Positions 63,111 to 64,000 of a stretch of DNA of 64,000 bases are shown one piece after another (position 1 is the stretch's first letter; every line of letters begins with the position of its first letter). This DNA is from Acanthococcus lagerstroemiae (Eukaryota > Arthropoda > Insecta > Hemiptera > Eriococcidae): the NCBI GenBank assembly GCA_031841125.1, contig CM063110.1:38393214-38457213 (forward strand), read 5' to 3'. The notes under the pieces are model-generated. The model saw only the letters and a list, made by a program, of their open reading frames with translations, had not been told where the DNA came from and made no database searches. The translations under genes and the position numbers were made by a program.

Positions 63111-64000
63111 GAATGAATGAGATCGGAAACATAAGATACGTTAGTTAATTTTTCTGATTCTACGATGTGTACTACACAAAAGGATTATTCAAGGAGCTAA
63201 AAATTTAAATTTTTATTTGGAAATTTACTTAACAAAAAAAATCCTACCACGTTGAAAATTTCAAAAGCCATACGTCGTACAATTTTAATCCAGCTGATTG
63301 TTTAGCTAACTAACACTTTCGCGCTTATTCTCACCCCAGAGGCAAGATGAGCTTTTTATTCGCCTGCTGACTGCGCAGAAACCGAAAATGACAAAATAAC
63401 TTTCTGGGGCAACTTTTCACGCAGTAATGTTACCGAAGACTCCCCTAATACTTTAGGTACGTCGTAAATAATGAATATCTACCTGCTAGGTCGAGCTCCC
63501 AATACAATATTTTGCAAATCATATCCTGCCGGCACCCGTGGCCATGCTGATCCTAAGGTACACTCTGTCAAAAATTCTGGAGCTAAAATGCGAATTATCA
63601 TTCACTTGCATATAATTTCATATAATTTTCCCCTTCTCGAGAAACTTTACTCGTTTAATGTTCGTAGACAGTTCACGGGTTTATTATTCCTCGAGATAGA
63701 GAGAAGATTCGCAAACTAAAAATTATTCTTCATCGTCGAGGAAAACTCCCCCCGGAATATTAATCAAGTCTGGAGAAGGTACCTACAAATACTTATGCAC
63801 TCCATAACCATAACGATTCGTATTTCACGCACCGGAAACTCTTCTCGAATCGTCCACCGACCGAGCGCAATTTTATTCTTATTCGATGTCAATCGTAGAT
63901 TCATTTGTTTCTTCTTCTTCTTCTTTTTTTTCCATCTTTTTGTTCTCTTTATTTTTTTTAACGCTATTCGCGTAAAGTTTTGATTTTCCTAGCGTCGAGC
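63111..64000. other. No gene recognised
   Basis: Moderately CpG-containing sequence with a TTC/T-rich tract near 63906-63960. The frames at 63471-63719 and 63795-63983 lack known motifs. Confidence 0.35.

Noticed and set aside
1..64000. CRISPR arrays, operons, prophage or a bacterial defence system
   Set aside because: No regularly spaced identical repeats with unique spacers, no gene clusters; the content is eukaryotic transposons.

Overview
The window looks like repeat-rich, AT-rich animal (most likely insect) nuclear DNA. The evidence is the mix of mobile elements: R1-clade, jockey-clade, CR1/jockey-like and RTE-like non-LTR retrotransposons, mariner-type and hAT-type DNA elements, and a tRNA-derived SINE. 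There are no operons, ribosome-binding sites, bacterial-type gene packing, CRISPR arrays or rRNA genes. I cannot name the species. Most of the 64 kb is transposon remains, degenerate satellites and unassigned intergenic or intronic sequence.

Layout. 1-2.2 kb: short tandem repeats, no gene. 2.2-6.4 kb: a broken R1-clade element (+) lying flush against a broken RTE-like element (-). 7.7-11.8 kb: a dispersed repeat, a degenerate minisatellite, two adjacent hairpin elements and a SINE with target-site duplication (TSD). 13.3-15.4 kb: a DNA element with about 660-bp terminal inverted repeats (TIRs), a 5-bp TSD and an exon-like interior. 17.9-20.5 kb: a 167-bp palindrome, a second copy of the hairpin family and a decayed mariner. 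24-28.9 kb: an old repeat family, an RTE-like fragment, a 152-bp insert with a 15-bp direct repeat and a hairpin MITE. 32.3-34.9 kb: a TTAA-flanked element containing a mariner-like element, then an RTE-like endonuclease fragment. 37.3-39.4 kb: three retrotransposon fragments packed end to end. 40.4-44.8 kb: an apparently complete jockey-clade retrotransposon with two intact genes, poly(A) tail and 12-bp TSD. 45.8-49.1 kb: an RTE-like fragment split by a hAT-type MITE, then an 81-bp tandem repeat. 51.3-56.2 kb: a degenerate 9-bp minisatellite holding a second SINE, an RTE-like 3' end and a CR1/jockey-like fragment. 57.7-59.4 kb: the best candidate for host coding sequence, one convincing exon and one weaker upstream one. 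60-63.1 kb: the old repeat family again, split by another hAT-type MITE, and a last RTE-like fragment.

The only intact protein-coding genes are ORF1 and ORF2 of the jockey element, which together would make its own retrotransposition machinery. All other retroelement genes are broken by stops, frameshifts, truncation or insertions. The least explained items are a hairpin family whose two copies share a loop but have arms that diverged together while staying self-complementary, the long-TIR element with spliced-exon-like sequence inside, and the old dispersed repeat module. I saw no evidence of a novel enzymatic or defence system.
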